Position numbers and translations under genes: made by a program. From contig BPHB01000001.1 of the NCBI GenBank assembly GCA_026003335.1, positions 570,591-634,590 of the forward strand: a stretch of 64,000 nucleotides of DNA, read 5' to 3'. This document shows, piece after piece, positions 19,714 to 28,664 of the stretch; the first letter of the stretch is position 1; each line of letters opens with the position of its first letter. This stretch comes from Chitinophagales bacterium. Lineage in GTDB: Bacteria; Bacteroidota; Bacteroidia; Chitinophagales; CAIOSU01. Below the pieces are notes generated by a model that did not search any database, had not been told where the DNA came from, and saw nothing but the letters and a program-made list of their open reading frames with translations.

Positions 19714-20175
19714 ATGCTGAAAAAGTCGCTTTTCCTCATTTTGCTGGCCGCACAGGGACTGACGTGTTTTGCCCAGCAGGAATCGGAAGTAGAACTGGAT
19801 ATCGGGCTGATTACATCAGGTCACTGGTTCAGTTCGCTGGAAGAAGCGCTCGCCAACCCCGAACAGGTGTATTATCTTGATCTCAGCCTGCGCAAGCTGA
19901 AAACATTTCCCAAAGACATATTTGCGTTAAAAAATCTCAAACGGCTTTACGTTGCCAATAATTACTGGCCCGCTATACCTGATGAAATCGCCACGCTAAG
20001 TCAACTGGAAGTGTTGGATATCAGCAGCAACTATTACATGAAGCGTCTGCCTGTTGAAGCACTCAGCAAAATGAACAACCTGAAACACATTATAATTAAA
20101 GACCATGCCCTTGTGCCGGGAGAAGTTGACCGTCTGCGTAAGGCCATGCCTCACTGCAAAATTGAATCTGATTAA
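19714..20175 (+). CDS. Secreted leucine-rich-repeat protein
   Basis: A 153-residue protein with a signal peptide (MLKKSLFLILLAAQGLTCFAQ) and three to four leucine-rich repeats. These are visible as VYYLDLSLRKLKTFP, LKRLYVANNYWPAIP, LEVLDISSNYYMKRLP and LKHIIIKDHAL. LRR proteins usually bind other proteins. This one should be periplasmic or surface-exposed, and no T9SS sorting domain is present. It begins one base after ribF and so is probably co-transcribed with it, though no functional link is obvious. Its stop overlaps the convergent holA stop by four bases. Confidence 0.8.
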   Translation: MLKKSLFLILLAAQGLTCFAQQESEVELDIGLITSGHWFSSLEEALANPEQVYYLDLSLRKLKTFPKDIFALKNLKRLYVANNYWPAIPDEIATLSQLEVLDISSNYYMKRLPVEALSKMNNLKHIIIKDHALVPGEVDRLRKAMPHCKIESD

Positions 20176-21173
20176 TTGAGTATGCGATATGCCAGCTCGG
20201 TCAGCAACACGCTTTTATCGGTGCCGGCATAATCCACCCCTTTTATTTTCAGGTCATATTCATGCAACAGGTGCATGATCTTAGTAATTTCCTGGGGACG
20301 ATAGTGCTTGCGATAGTTTTTAAGGTCTTCTTCCATAAAGCGTGAACGAATTTGAAGCTGTCCCCGCATTTCTTCGGGTGTTTTGTTTTCGGCCTGCAGT
20401 ACTAAGGCTTTGCTGAAAAAGGCGTACAACATAGCCAGAATCATCACCGGATCATTGCCTTTGGGATGTGTTTCAAAATATTTTATAATACGGAACACCT
20501 GGCGTTTGTCCCTGCGGGCAAGTGCCCGCGTAAGCTCAAATACGTTAAACTCCCGGCTTATGCCAATGAGGCGGGCCACATGATCGGGCTGAACAGGTTC
20601 CTGCACGCCTACCCCTACTTTTAGTTTTTCCAGTTCATGCACGATTTGGGAAAGATTGTTTCCGATATATTCACTCATCATAGTCACGGCATCGGGTGTA
20701 AGTGTAAGTTTCATTTCCCGTGCCACTTCTTCAATAAATGCCGGAACCTGATTATCATACAGTTTATTGCTCTGCATTACCACACCTTTTGCAGACAGCA
20801 ACTTAAACAAACGGCTGCGTTTGTCGATCGTCTTGTATTTGTAGCAAATGACAAACACGGTTGATTTCATAGGGTTTTCAAAATAGGCCTGAAGCCGATC
20901 CAGCTCTCTGAAATCCTGAGCCTCTTTTAAAATCACCAGCTGTTGACTTGCCATCACGGGATAGCGCATCAGCGCATCAATCAAAAGCTGATAGGAGGCG
21001 TCTCTTCCATAAATAATTGTTTGGTTAAACGTTTTTTCCGGTTCATCCAGCAGATGTTGCTCCAGATACGATGCAACGCGATCAATAAAAAAAGGCTCCT
21101 CCCCATGCAAAAGGTATATTGGGTGCAAAATTTTATTTTTTACATCATGGATAATTTTCTTGTACTCGGTCAT
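20172..21173 (-). CDS. holA: DNA polymerase III, delta subunit
   Basis: A 333-residue clamp-loader delta subunit. It opens the sliding clamp for loading onto DNA. The N-terminal segment HPIYLLHGEEPFFIDRVASYL is the characteristic opening, followed by the IYGRDASYQLLIDAL and QLVILKEAQDF segments. A central helical region (YIGNNLSQIVHELEKL) and the C-terminal collar domain follow. The frame extends 13 codons upstream, but the ATG at 21173 gives the usual N-terminus and leaves room for the divergent gene. It is convergent with the LRR gene and divergent from the nuclease-domain gene. Confidence 0.9.
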   Translation of the reverse strand: MTEYKKIIHDVKNKILHPIYLLHGEEPFFIDRVASYLEQHLLDEPEKTFNQTIIYGRDASYQLLIDALMRYPVMASQQLVILKEAQDFRELDRLQAYFENPMKSTVFVICYKYKTIDKRSRLFKLLSAKGVVMQSNKLYDNQVPAFIEEVAREMKLTLTPDAVTMMSEYIGNNLSQIVHELEKLKVGVGVQEPVQPDHVARLIGISREFNVFELTRALARRDKRQVFRIIKYFETHPKGNDPVMILAMLYAFFSKALVLQAENKTPEEMRGQLQIRSRFMEEDLKNYRKHYRPQEITKIMHLLHEYDLKIKGVDYAGTDKSVLLTELAYRILN

Positions 21174-21218
21174 TATTTTTGTTTTTGCCGAAAAAAAATA
21201 CACCAACTTCATCTAAAG

Positions 21219-21665
21219 GTGAAAGTTATTCTTTTAAATTCAGTTTCCGGCTGGATAGAAGAGCATCGGCAATTGAAATCTATATATGATCCTGTAAGAA
21301 AGAAGCAGGTACCTGCCTTTCCGGAAGAAATTGTCAGACAAGCGCTCATTCGATATCTCATGGCGGAAAAGGGCTATCCACGAACGCTTATGGGTGTAGA
21401 GGTAGGCATTCGGGTATTGGAGCTTGACAAACGCTGTGACCTGGTTGTTTTTAAAAACGTCAGGCCGATGATGATTGCAGAGTGTAAGGCCCCTACTGTC
21501 CATATCAGCCAGAGTGTATTGGATCAGGCCGCCCGCTACAACCTCGCCCTACAAGTACCTTACCTCATGGTTTCCAACGGCCTGACCACTCTTTGTTCAC
21601 ACATTGATTTCACTTCGGGCAAAACCATCTTTTTAGACCAAATTCCGGAATACCGGGCGCTGTAG
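21219..21665 (+). CDS. Stand-alone HsdR-N-type nuclease domain protein
   Basis: A 148-residue protein that resembles only the N-terminal nuclease domain of type I restriction subunit R (HSDR_N_2 type). The PD-(D/E)xK residues look intact: Glu61 region (VEVGIRV), Asp74 (RCDLVVF) and Glu88-x-Lys90 (AECKAP). Short proteins of this kind beside holA are common in Bacteroidota, so it is a conserved housekeeping-type gene and not part of a restriction system. No helicase, methylase or specificity gene is near. The long upstream frame (from 20943) runs antisense to holA; the GTG at 21219 gives the family length. Its role is unknown. Confidence 0.75.
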   Translation: MKVILLNSVSGWIEEHRQLKSIYDPVRKKQVPAFPEEIVRQALIRYLMAEKGYPRTLMGVEVGIRVLELDKRCDLVVFKNVRPMMIAECKAPTVHISQSVLDQAARYNLALQVPYLMVSNGLTTLCSHIDFTSGKTIFLDQIPEYRAL

Positions 21666-21674
21666 GTTGCCTGA

Positions 21675-23111
21675 TCAGGGGAAAATACCCATAGCCATAT
21701 AGTCATCGGCCACTTTTGTTATAGCATTGAGAAAGGCAGCCGTGCGCAGGTCTTTGATGCCTTTGTTGCGCTTGTAAATTTCACGAATCTGATGGTAGGC
21801 AAAAATCATAGTTTCCTCCAGCCCAGAGTTAACCAGGTCAATCTCTTCGGCTCCGCGGGCAAGCATCATTTTTTCCTTCTGGGGAATGCTTTTGCCTGTG
21901 AGCTGCTCCACCGCCTGAAGAATACCCATATAAGAACTCTCGTCAAAACGCTTTTGCAAACGTCCAAAGCGCACGTGGGAAAGGTTTTTCAACCATTCAA
22001 AATAGGATACTGTCACGCCCCCGGCATTAAGATACACATCGGGAATAATCAAAACACCACGCTTGATAAGTTTCTCTTCCGCCTCCGGATTGACAGGGCC
22101 ATTTGCCCCCTCTGCAATAATTTTAGCTTTAATCTGATCTACATTGCCTTCATGAATTTGATTTTCCAGCGCAGCAGGCACAAGAATATCGCACGGTAGC
22201 TCCAGCGCATCGTAACGATCTTTCAGATTTTTGGCCTTACCGAAATTCAAAATGGAGCCGGTCTCCTGCCGATGCTTGTAGAGTGCAGGAATGTCCAGAC
22301 CTTTGGGGTCGTAAATAGCTCCCTCCAGTTCTGAAACTGCAATGATTTTTGCCCCCTGTTCATGCAAAAACAGGGCGCTGTAATAGCCTACGTTACCAAA
22401 CCCCTGCACTACAACGGTTTTGCCTTCAATGCCTGGTTCCAGACCGATTTTTTTCATGTCTTCCTTAATGCTGACGGCTTCACGTACCCCGAACATGATG
22501 CCTCGCCCGGTAGCTTCTGTGCGCCCCCGTATACCGTTTTGGCTGACAGGCTTTCCGGTAACACAGGCATATCCGTCCAGCTGACCGGGATTGTAAGACA
22601 TATAGGTGTCCAGGATCCAGGCCATTTCCCTTTCGCCTGAGCCGTAATCAGGAGCCGGCACGTCTATACCCGGCCCGATAAAGTTTTTCTTGATTAACTC
22701 AGCAGTATAACGCCTGACAATTCTCTGCAGCTGATTGGGCGTTACGCTGCGCGGACTGATTTTTATACCGCCCTTTGCGCCTCCGAAAGGCACATCTACA
22801 ATCGCACATTTGTAGGTCATCAGAGCGGCAAGTGCCATCACCTCATCCTGATTCACCATGGAACTGATGCGAATACCCCCTTTTGTTGGCACGCGATGAT
22901 GACTGTGCTGAGCACGGTAAGCTTCTATTACTACATATTCATTGCCCAGCTTAACAGGGAACCGCATCCGGTAAACGCTGTTACAGGCTTTTATCTGTTC
23001 CAGCAATCCCTTGGGGATTTTGGTAAAGGAAGCTGCACGATCAAAGTAATCGCCTACGGCCTTGAAGAAACTAAATTCTTTTTTGGCTTTGATTTTTTTT
23101 GTCGTAATCAC
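21675..23111 (-). CDS. gdhA: Glutamate dehydrogenase (Glu/Leu/Phe/Val family)
   Basis: A 478-residue amino-acid dehydrogenase that interconverts glutamate and 2-oxoglutarate plus ammonia. The substrate-binding region shows KGGIRIS near residue 79, the catalytic-lysine loop [12 protein letters not shown] near residue 112, and [15 protein letters not shown]. The NAD(P) domain has [10 protein letters not shown] near residue 235. Its sequence and length fit the Bacteroidota Glu/Leu/Phe/Val dehydrogenases. Cofactor choice cannot be settled by eye. It is followed downstream by the convergent nuclease-domain gene, with nine bases between stops, and preceded by the ccm genes on the same strand. Confidence 0.92.
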   Translation of the reverse strand: MITTKKIKAKKEFSFFKAVGDYFDRAASFTKIPKGLLEQIKACNSVYRMRFPVKLGNEYVVIEAYRAQHSHHRVPTKGGIRISSMVNQDEVMALAALMTYKCAIVDVPFGGAKGGIKISPRSVTPNQLQRIVRRYTAELIKKNFIGPGIDVPAPDYGSGEREMAWILDTYMSYNPGQLDGYACVTGKPVSQNGIRGRTEATGRGIMFGVREAVSIKEDMKKIGLEPGIEGKTVVVQGFGNVGYYSALFLHEQGAKIIAVSELEGAIYDPKGLDIPALYKHRQETGSILNFGKAKNLKDRYDALELPCDILVPAALENQIHEGNVDQIKAKIIAEGANGPVNPEAEEKLIKRGVLIIPDVYLNAGGVTVSYFEWLKNLSHVRFGRLQKRFDESSYMGILQAVEQLTGKSIPQKEKMMLARGAEEIDLVNSGLEETMIFAYHQIREIYKRNKGIKDLRTAAFLNAITKVADDYMAMGIFP

Positions 23112-23143
23112 GATATGGTGTTTTCGTTAAAAAAAATGTTCAT

Positions 23144-23347
23144 TCATGATTTTTTCTGGTTGGCTTCCATCCGGCTAATCTTTCTTTCCAGCACAAACAA
23201 AAAAACAAAAATCAGAATCAGAATAGTAAGCATAACACTGATAACCACATGGATTTTGCCGGTAGTCCATAAATTACCTGTCTCTGCTCCCAGAGCCGGG
23301 AATATCCCCCCTGCTAGCAGAGAAAAACATAGCAGTATATTTTTCAT
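23144..23347 (-). CDS. CcmD-like small membrane protein
   Basis: A 67-residue protein with a signal-like N-terminus, a single strongly hydrophobic segment (VVISVMLTILILIFVFLFVL, residues about 33-52) and a basic end. This is the build of CcmD, the small helper of the heme-handling complex in cytochrome c maturation. It overlaps the end of ccsA by four bases, so the two are translationally coupled, which strongly supports the assignment. Sequence identity to classical CcmD is not apparent. Confidence 0.7.
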   Translation of the reverse strand: MKNILLCFSLLAGGIFPALGAETGNLWTTGKIHVVISVMLTILILIFVFLFVLERKISRMEANQKKS

Positions 23348-24405
23348 AGGTATTGGTTTTCTGATGAAGATGATTTCAATATCCTGTAGCGGGTTATTAA
23401 TGAGACCAGCCAGAATCCCACTATAGTAAAACCGGCTACTGCCGAATAGAATATCGGGCGCATGACATGATCCAGATCATAGGTATTAAAACCGGGATTG
23501 CCTCCACTACCGGGATGTAGTGAATCGGTCATTCGTGGCACAATAAGAATGAAAACGATAAACAGCACAAACGCAAACACATTGTATACGGCTGAGATTC
23601 TGGCGCGGCTTTGCGCGTTGGTCAGTGAACCGCGAAGCACAAAATAAGCCAGATAAACCAAAATGCCCAGAGCCGCCCCGTTCAGCTTTGGATCACTTAC
23701 CCACATAGCTCCCCATGTAACCTTTGCCCATTGCATACCGGTTAAGATGCCCAGCAGGCCGAAAAACAGTCCCACCACAGCAGATGAAGAAGCCATGAGG
23801 TCGTCTGTTGCACGGGCTTTTGACAGATAAAGTATGCTGCTGACAAAGGAAAATAACATCAGTAGAATCATAGTAAACCACATCGGCACATGATAAAACA
23901 AGTTGCGTATGGACTCGTAAAGAATTTCACGGTTTGGGATGGTTATGCCGGAAGGAGAAGCCGGCTTGAGTATGGTAAGGCATTGAAAAGCCGTACCTAC
24001 AACGGAATCCTGCCTGCCAATAGCAAAAGCATCGCGCAAAAAGAAAGTGCCATCCTGTTCATTGTATATTATCAGATTGTAAAAATCTTTCTTCCCAATG
24101 ATTTTCAGATTGGGGTCAATACCAAATTCTACGTTCAAATGTGTGGGACTGATGTAGGTAATGTCATTATTGCAAATAAGATTGTGTTCGTTTTTCAACA
24201 CCACGTTGAGGGAAGGGTCTCCTTCCCTGAAATGCGTATTATAGGTAATAATGTCCAGTGCAATTACGGTTCCACGCTGTGTTGAGTCGGGTTTTACACT
24301 TACTATGCCGGGCCCAAGGGGAATATAGAGTCCAGCCACCACACTATACACAAGAAGGGGAATACCAAGAAACTTCCACCACCTTTGTCTGAGCAGACGC
24401 ATCAT
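23344..24405 (-). CDS. ccsA: Cytochrome c biogenesis protein CcsA/CcmC
   Basis: A 353-residue polytopic membrane protein of the CcmC/CcsA heme-handling family. The tryptophan-rich heme motif is recognisable as VTWGAMWVSDPKL near residue 235. Conserved histidines flank it, HVPMWF near residue 173 and LHPGSGGN near residue 293. An N-terminal domain of about 120 residues (TYNTHFREGDPSLNVVLKNE) sits between the first and second membrane helices and is exported; this insertion is usual in Bacteroidota copies. The protein presents heme for attachment to apocytochromes, such as the diheme cytochrome encoded at 56536-57633. ccmB lies 73 bases upstream. Confidence 0.88.
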   Translation of the reverse strand: MMRLLRQRWWKFLGIPLLVYSVVAGLYIPLGPGIVSVKPDSTQRGTVIALDIITYNTHFREGDPSLNVVLKNEHNLICNNDITYISPTHLNVEFGIDPNLKIIGKKDFYNLIIYNEQDGTFFLRDAFAIGRQDSVVGTAFQCLTILKPASPSGITIPNREILYESIRNLFYHVPMWFTMILLMLFSFVSSILYLSKARATDDLMASSSAVVGLFFGLLGILTGMQWAKVTWGAMWVSDPKLNGAALGILVYLAYFVLRGSLTNAQSRARISAVYNVFAFVLFIVFILIVPRMTDSLHPGSGGNPGFNTYDLDHVMRPIFYSAVAGFTIVGFWLVSLITRYRILKSSSSENQYL

Positions 24406-24478
24406 AGATTAACGCGTGCCTTTTGAGGCCGCAGCCGAGGAGATTGCATGTTTTTGAAATTGCCTCCTCACTGATTTT

Positions 24479-25153
24479 CTAATCCCGCCAAAGATAGGGA
24501 AATAAAATGTATGACAAAGCAACCACCATTGCATCAAATGCCACTAAAACCAGTACGTCCCGCCAGAGAGTGGACCAGTCATTTCCGCTGAAGAAGGCCT
24601 GGCCTGCCAGCTTTTGTATCAACATGACCAACGGCAGCAATACAGGCAGACTCAGGATGGCCATCAGCGTGGCATTATTGTCAGCCCGGGAGGCAATGGC
24701 TGAAACGAGAGTAAGAACGCACGAAAAACCACCTCCGCCTAATAACAAAGCCATCATAAACACGGGATAGTCTTTCACTGGAAGAGTAATCATCAGTCCA
24801 AACAGCACCAGACCAATCAGCGAAAGCACAAGCATCAACAGAGTGTTATACATCATTTTTGCAAGAACAACCGCATACGGACTTACCAGGGTATAATAAT
24901 AAAGCTGCCTTTCCCTGTTCTCCTGCACGAAGCTCTTGGCGATGGCATTCACTGCAGTAAAAATCATGGTTATCCAGAAAAGTATGCTCCACCACTTGTA
25001 GTTGAGCAGATTGAAGGCACGTTCACTGTTCAGGATGGTGTAGATAACAAATACGGTAGTGAGCACGTACAGCACAATGCCCCCTATCGCATAGCGCATA
25101 CGCCATTCCAGCAACACATCCTTTCTTACCAGAAGCATGACTTCATGCATCAT
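24479..25153 (-). CDS. ccmB: Heme exporter subunit CcmB
   Basis: A 224-residue membrane protein with six hydrophobic segments and the CcmB opening VRKDVLLEWRMRYAI. It forms the permease part of the CcmAB ABC transporter used in cytochrome c maturation. The segment SFVQENRERQLYYYTLVSPYAVVLAKM is a clear family mark. No ccmA ATPase gene lies next to it, so the ATPase must be encoded elsewhere. It leads the group ccmB-ccsA-ccmD. Confidence 0.9.
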   Translation of the reverse strand: MMHEVMLLVRKDVLLEWRMRYAIGGIVLYVLTTVFVIYTILNSERAFNLLNYKWWSILFWITMIFTAVNAIAKSFVQENRERQLYYYTLVSPYAVVLAKMMYNTLLMLVLSLIGLVLFGLMITLPVKDYPVFMMALLLGGGGFSCVLTLVSAIASRADNNATLMAILSLPVLLPLVMLIQKLAGQAFFSGNDWSTLWRDVLVLVAFDAMVVALSYILFPYLWRD

Positions 25154-25209
25154 GCCTGCAAGTTACGCAAATGGCAAAAACGAGTTTTGCTGTCAACAAA
25201 CTGTTGACA

Positions 25210-25509
25210 CTATTCTGGAAGAGGAGCTCCCACAGGAATATCACAACGATGCCCTGGCTCCCCGTGAGGCGGGTTTAGTTTTGCAGTAGTACCGGTGTTT
25301 TGCATGCCTCCGGATTCGGACTCTTCGTGCACATGGCCGGGTGCCCCATGTGGCGGATTTTCAGCCGGGGTGGCGCTTGCCGGAGTCTCGGTTTGAGTTG
25401 CTGCCGGGGGTTCCTGGGTAGTTCCTGTTGAAGCATCGGTGTTTTCACTGCTTTGCTGATTGCAGGACATCAGAATCAGGGTAATAGCTATTGCAAAGAG
25501 GTTTCTCAT
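25210..25509 (-). CDS. Small His-rich lipoprotein with duplicated NPPHGxPGH motif
   Basis: A 99-residue lipoprotein. The signal MRNLFAIAITLILMSC ends at a lipobox Cys16. A Thr/Ala/Pro-rich linker leads to the motif NPPHGAPGH near residue 52 and a second copy, NPPHGEPGHRC, near residue 80, then DIPVGAPLP. Six or so histidines and a cysteine in a short mature protein suggest metal binding, perhaps copper or another soft metal; this is inference. Short Bacteroidota lipoproteins with this tail exist, but I know of no assigned function. It lies just upstream of ccmB on the same strand and could share transcription with the heme-export genes. Confidence 0.7.
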   Translation of the reverse strand: MRNLFAIAITLILMSCNQQSSENTDASTGTTQEPPAATQTETPASATPAENPPHGAPGHVHEESESGGMQNTGTTAKLNPPHGEPGHRCDIPVGAPLPE

Positions 25510-25679
25510 GATGTAGATTTTGGATAAAAGTAATTCTTTTTTTCAGTTTGCCCCCGATTGTTCAAGGAAAATATTCTTCTTCAGCCTAAAAATGCATTTT
25601 GAAAAATCCTGGGCCTGCTTGCTGACACAGGTGCCAGCAGTTGCAAATACGTGCATATGACGGGCAGAATAATACCACG

Positions 25680-26291
25680 GTGATTAAGTTTGCGTTTTTA
25701 TTACCCTTGTTGAGAATCATAATTATTTTTTATCTCCACATGGCTCTGCAGGTAGGGCAATCTGTTTATGCGCAGGAACTGCAGGGCTCCCCAGATGATT
25801 CACTTTCCGTAAACAAAGGTGAAACACCGGACCGCAGGCGTCACTCGGTTGGCCGGGCGGTATGGATGTCTGCCGTGTTGCCCGGTCTGGGGCAGGCATA
25901 TAACCGCAAATGGTGGAAAATTCCCATTATCTATGCCGGCTTTGCCGGATTGGGGTATGCCATAAGCTTTAATGCCAAAAGATGGAATACTTACCGCGAA
26001 GCCTATCGCTTGCGGGTTGATGGCGACACAACAACCATAGACGCATTTGTCAACATTTATAGTGAGAGCAATCTCGTTACACTTAAAAATTATTATAAGC
26101 GCAACCTGGATTTATCGGTCATCTTTACAGCTGTGTTATACGCCCTGAATATCATTGATGCAGCCGTTGATGCCCATCTGTTTGAATTTGATATCAGTGA
26201 TGACCTGACTTTGCGAATAGCACCGGCACACCACTTCAGCCAAAACGGCAACGAACACTTCACCGGATTCACCTTAACTCTGCGATTATGA
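25680..26291 (+). CDS. DUF5683 family membrane protein
   Basis: A protein of about 203 residues with a hydrophobic N-terminus ending VYAQ (signal peptide). The DUF5683 core follows: RAVWMSAVLPGLGQAYNRKWWKIPIIYAGFAGLGYAI, with two or three membrane-like segments, and LNIIDAAVDAHLF near the C-terminus. The core LPGLGQAYNRKWWK is typical of this Bacteroidota family, whose function is unknown. No ATG fits the signal peptide; the GTG at 25680 is chosen over the TTG at 25641 and the internal ATG at 25740. It overlaps dapB by four bases. The order DUF5683-dapB-lepB is common in the phylum. Confidence 0.8.
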   Translation: MIKFAFLLPLLRIIIIFYLHMALQVGQSVYAQELQGSPDDSLSVNKGETPDRRRHSVGRAVWMSAVLPGLGQAYNRKWWKIPIIYAGFAGLGYAISFNAKRWNTYREAYRLRVDGDTTTIDAFVNIYSESNLVTLKNYYKRNLDLSVIFTAVLYALNIIDAAVDAHLFEFDISDDLTLRIAPAHHFSQNGNEHFTGFTLTLRL

Positions 26292-27022
26292 AAATAGCTT
26301 TAATCGGATACGGCAAAATGGGCAAAGCCATAGAGCAGGAAACAGAAAACTGGTCAGACCCTTTGCATCCCCGACCAGAAATCATCCTCAGATTCCACTC
26401 TCGTAACCGGCAGGACCTTGTCCCTGAAAACCTACGCAGGGCGGATGTTGCCATTGAATTCACCACACCTGAAACAGCTGTGGAGAATATTCTGAAATGT
26501 TTTGAGGCGGGTATTCCCGTGGTGTGTGGTACAACCGGCTGGCAGCATCGCCTTCCCGAGGTGCAGGAGCGCTGTAAAGCCCTGAACGGCACTTTGTTTT
26601 ATGCTTCCAACTTCAGCATTGGCGTGCATGTGTTTTTTGAGCTCAACCGCCTGATGGCCAGGCTGATGAATACCCAAACCCAATATGATGTAAGACTGTA
26701 TGAAATTCACCATACCGAAAAAAAAGACGCTCCCAGCGGAACGGCCATTACACTGGCCGAAGAGCTGATAAAAATCATAGACCGTAAAACGAAATGGGTG
26801 CCTCCTCCTGCTTCAGCTCCGGAAGAGCTGGAAATACAGTCAATACGAGAAAAGGATGTACCTGGCATTCATGGTGTAACCTATCACTCCGACATAGACA
26901 CAATAGAAATCACACACACAGCGCACTCCCGCAGGGGATTCGCTTTGGGTGCGCTTCAGGCTGCAATGTGGGTTAAGGGGAAAAAGGGAATTTTCGGAAT
27001 GAAAGACTTGCTGAGCCTGTGA
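26288..27022 (+). CDS. dapB: 4-hydroxy-tetrahydrodipicolinate reductase
   Basis: A 244-residue DapB that reduces hydroxy-tetrahydrodipicolinate in lysine and diaminopimelate synthesis. The N-terminal nucleotide-binding motif is IALIGYGKMGKAI. CGTTGW is near residue 80, and the catalytic HHTEKKDAPSGTA motif near residues 138-150 carries the histidine and lysine. It is slightly shorter than enterobacterial DapB, as is normal in Bacteroidota. It overlaps the DUF5683 gene by four bases and precedes lepB by 145 bases. Confidence 0.95.
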   Translation: MKIALIGYGKMGKAIEQETENWSDPLHPRPEIILRFHSRNRQDLVPENLRRADVAIEFTTPETAVENILKCFEAGIPVVCGTTGWQHRLPEVQERCKALNGTLFYASNFSIGVHVFFELNRLMARLMNTQTQYDVRLYEIHHTEKKDAPSGTAITLAEELIKIIDRKTKWVPPPASAPEELEIQSIREKDVPGIHGVTYHSDIDTIEITHTAHSRRGFALGALQAAMWVKGKKGIFGMKDLLSL

Positions 27023-27167
27023 TTAATGCACTCCGTTTTCTGTCTTCTGCTGTAAAAGAGCACCAATGATGTCTTTGAATTTTGAAAATCATAAGATGGT
27101 ACTATCGTTTTGTTTTAAAACCTATTTGCGCATTTTTGCAGCGCTAAAATTCTAATCTCCTGCTCTA

Positions 27168-28607
27168 ATGATATACATCCTCATCTTCCTGCCGATGGTC
27201 AGCTTTTCACTTATTGTGATGTTGCTGGGCAACTTCTTTGAGCGTGCCGGAATGGACAAAAGCAAAGCACGCATCCCCATTGTGAACCTTTGGTATCTTT
27301 TCCCCATAACGGAGCGCAGCCCGCTATGGGGAATATTTTACTTCATACCTTACCTGAATCTGATTCTGATTATCTGGCTTATCACGGAATTTCTAAAGGC
27401 TTTTGACAGACGCGATATCCTTTCGCAGGTGCTGGGAATTTTTCTCGGCTACATCTATTTGCCCATACTAAACTATACCTCAAAAATCACCTATCGCCAG
27501 AGCTCTGCAGCTGAAAAATCCACTGTAAGGGAGTGGGCCGATGCACTCATATTTGCTGTGGTTGCTGCTACTATCATCCGTACTTTCATTATGGAGGCCT
27601 ATACTATCCCCACCGGGTCTATGGAAAAAACACTGCTCGTAGGCGACTTCCTGTTTGTGAGTAAATTTCATTACGGCCCCCGTGTTCCCATGACTCCGCT
27701 TTCCTTTCCCTTAACGCACAATACACTCCCGCTTACCGGCACCAACTCTTATGTGGAATGGATTAAACTACCCTACTACCGACTTCCCCGCCTTGAAGAT
27801 ATTAAGCGCTATGATATTGTCGTATTCAACTGGCCTCAGCAAGACAACCGCCCGGTGGACAAACGAGATAATTATATTAAACGCTGTGTGGGGCTGCCCG
27901 GTGATACAATCCTTGTAGTACAGGGGATATTATACGTCAACGGTAAACGCGCCTATGAGCCGGAATACATGCAATATCAGTATTTCGTGCAAACCGATGG
28001 CACCCCTTTTTCTACACAACTGCTGGAAGAATATGACATCACCGATGCCATGCGCGTGGCGTCTAACAAAGGCCTGTATCTTATGAATCTCACCCGGGCC
28101 AACTATGAGCGCATAAAAAGCCTGCCGTTCGTCAAATCCGTGGAGCCCAAAGTATCTCCCAAAGGGCAAATAGAACCTCAGCGCTATTATTTCCCGCCCG
28201 ATATCAAAAAGTACCCGTATAACGTGGACTATTACGGCCCGGTCACGGTGCCTTTTAAAGGGCAGGTCATTGAGCTAAATACCCATAATCTTCCCCTCTA
28301 CTATCGCCTGATTACGCTATATGAACAAAATTCGCTGGAGGTGAAAGATGATAAAATTTTCATCAACGGAGAGCAGACAGCCACATACACCGTTAAGATG
28401 AATTATTACTGGATGATGGGTGATAACCGGCATAACTCTGAAGACTCGCGCTTCTGGGGATTTGTTCCTGAAGATCACATCGTGGGTAAAGCATGGATTA
28501 TCTGGCTCTCGCTGGATAAGGGCAAAAGCCTGCTGCATAAGGTGCGCTGGAATCGCATCTTTAACATCATTCAGGGAGCTCCACTCTCTCCGGAATCTGC
28601 AAACTAA
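27168..28607 (+). CDS. lepB: Signal peptidase I
   Basis: A 479-residue type I signal peptidase, which cleaves signal peptides of exported proteins at the outer face of the inner membrane. The catalytic serine is Ser151 in IPTGSMEKTL and the lysine is Lys238 in DNYIKRCVGLPGD. The later boxes MMGDNRHNSEDSRFWG and VGKA are present. The N-terminus is longer than in E. coli: three extra hydrophobic segments in residues 1-105 precede the usual membrane anchor (about 122-142), an arrangement seen in other Bacteroidota signal peptidases. About 190 residues between the Lys box and the GDN box form an enlarged non-catalytic domain. Confidence 0.95.
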   Translation: MIYILIFLPMVSFSLIVMLLGNFFERAGMDKSKARIPIVNLWYLFPITERSPLWGIFYFIPYLNLILIIWLITEFLKAFDRRDILSQVLGIFLGYIYLPILNYTSKITYRQSSAAEKSTVREWADALIFAVVAATIIRTFIMEAYTIPTGSMEKTLLVGDFLFVSKFHYGPRVPMTPLSFPLTHNTLPLTGTNSYVEWIKLPYYRLPRLEDIKRYDIVVFNWPQQDNRPVDKRDNYIKRCVGLPGDTILVVQGILYVNGKRAYEPEYMQYQYFVQTDGTPFSTQLLEEYDITDAMRVASNKGLYLMNLTRANYERIKSLPFVKSVEPKVSPKGQIEPQRYYFPPDIKKYPYNVDYYGPVTVPFKGQVIELNTHNLPLYYRLITLYEQNSLEVKDDKIFINGEQTATYTVKMNYYWMMGDNRHNSEDSRFWGFVPEDHIVGKAWIIWLSLDKGKSLLHKVRWNRIFNIIQGAPLSPESAN

Positions 28608-28634
28608 AAATATCCGACCAGTTTGTTTTTCTTT

Positions 28635-28656
28635 TTTATCGTATTTTTACGATAAA
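28635..28656. promoter_or_regulatory. Candidate ArsR operator, site 1
   Basis: A perfect 9-bp inverted repeat, TTTATCGTA-N4-TACGATAAA, ending eight bases before the arsR start codon. It overlaps a -7-like element TATTTTTA (28642-28649), with a TTTG at 28622-28625 in the -33 position, so a bound repressor would block the promoter. The same CGTA-N4-TACG core recurs before arsM. This suggests autoregulation by the adjacent ArsR protein. Confidence 0.65.
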
Positions 28657-28664
28657 TATTTATC

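Noticed and set aside
20943-21218. N-terminal extension of the HsdR-N-like protein
   Set aside because: It is antisense to holA, is not in family style, and the GTG at 21219 gives the usual family length.
21219-21665. A type I restriction-modification system
   Set aside because: Only a single nuclease-type domain is present; helicase, methylase and specificity genes are absent.
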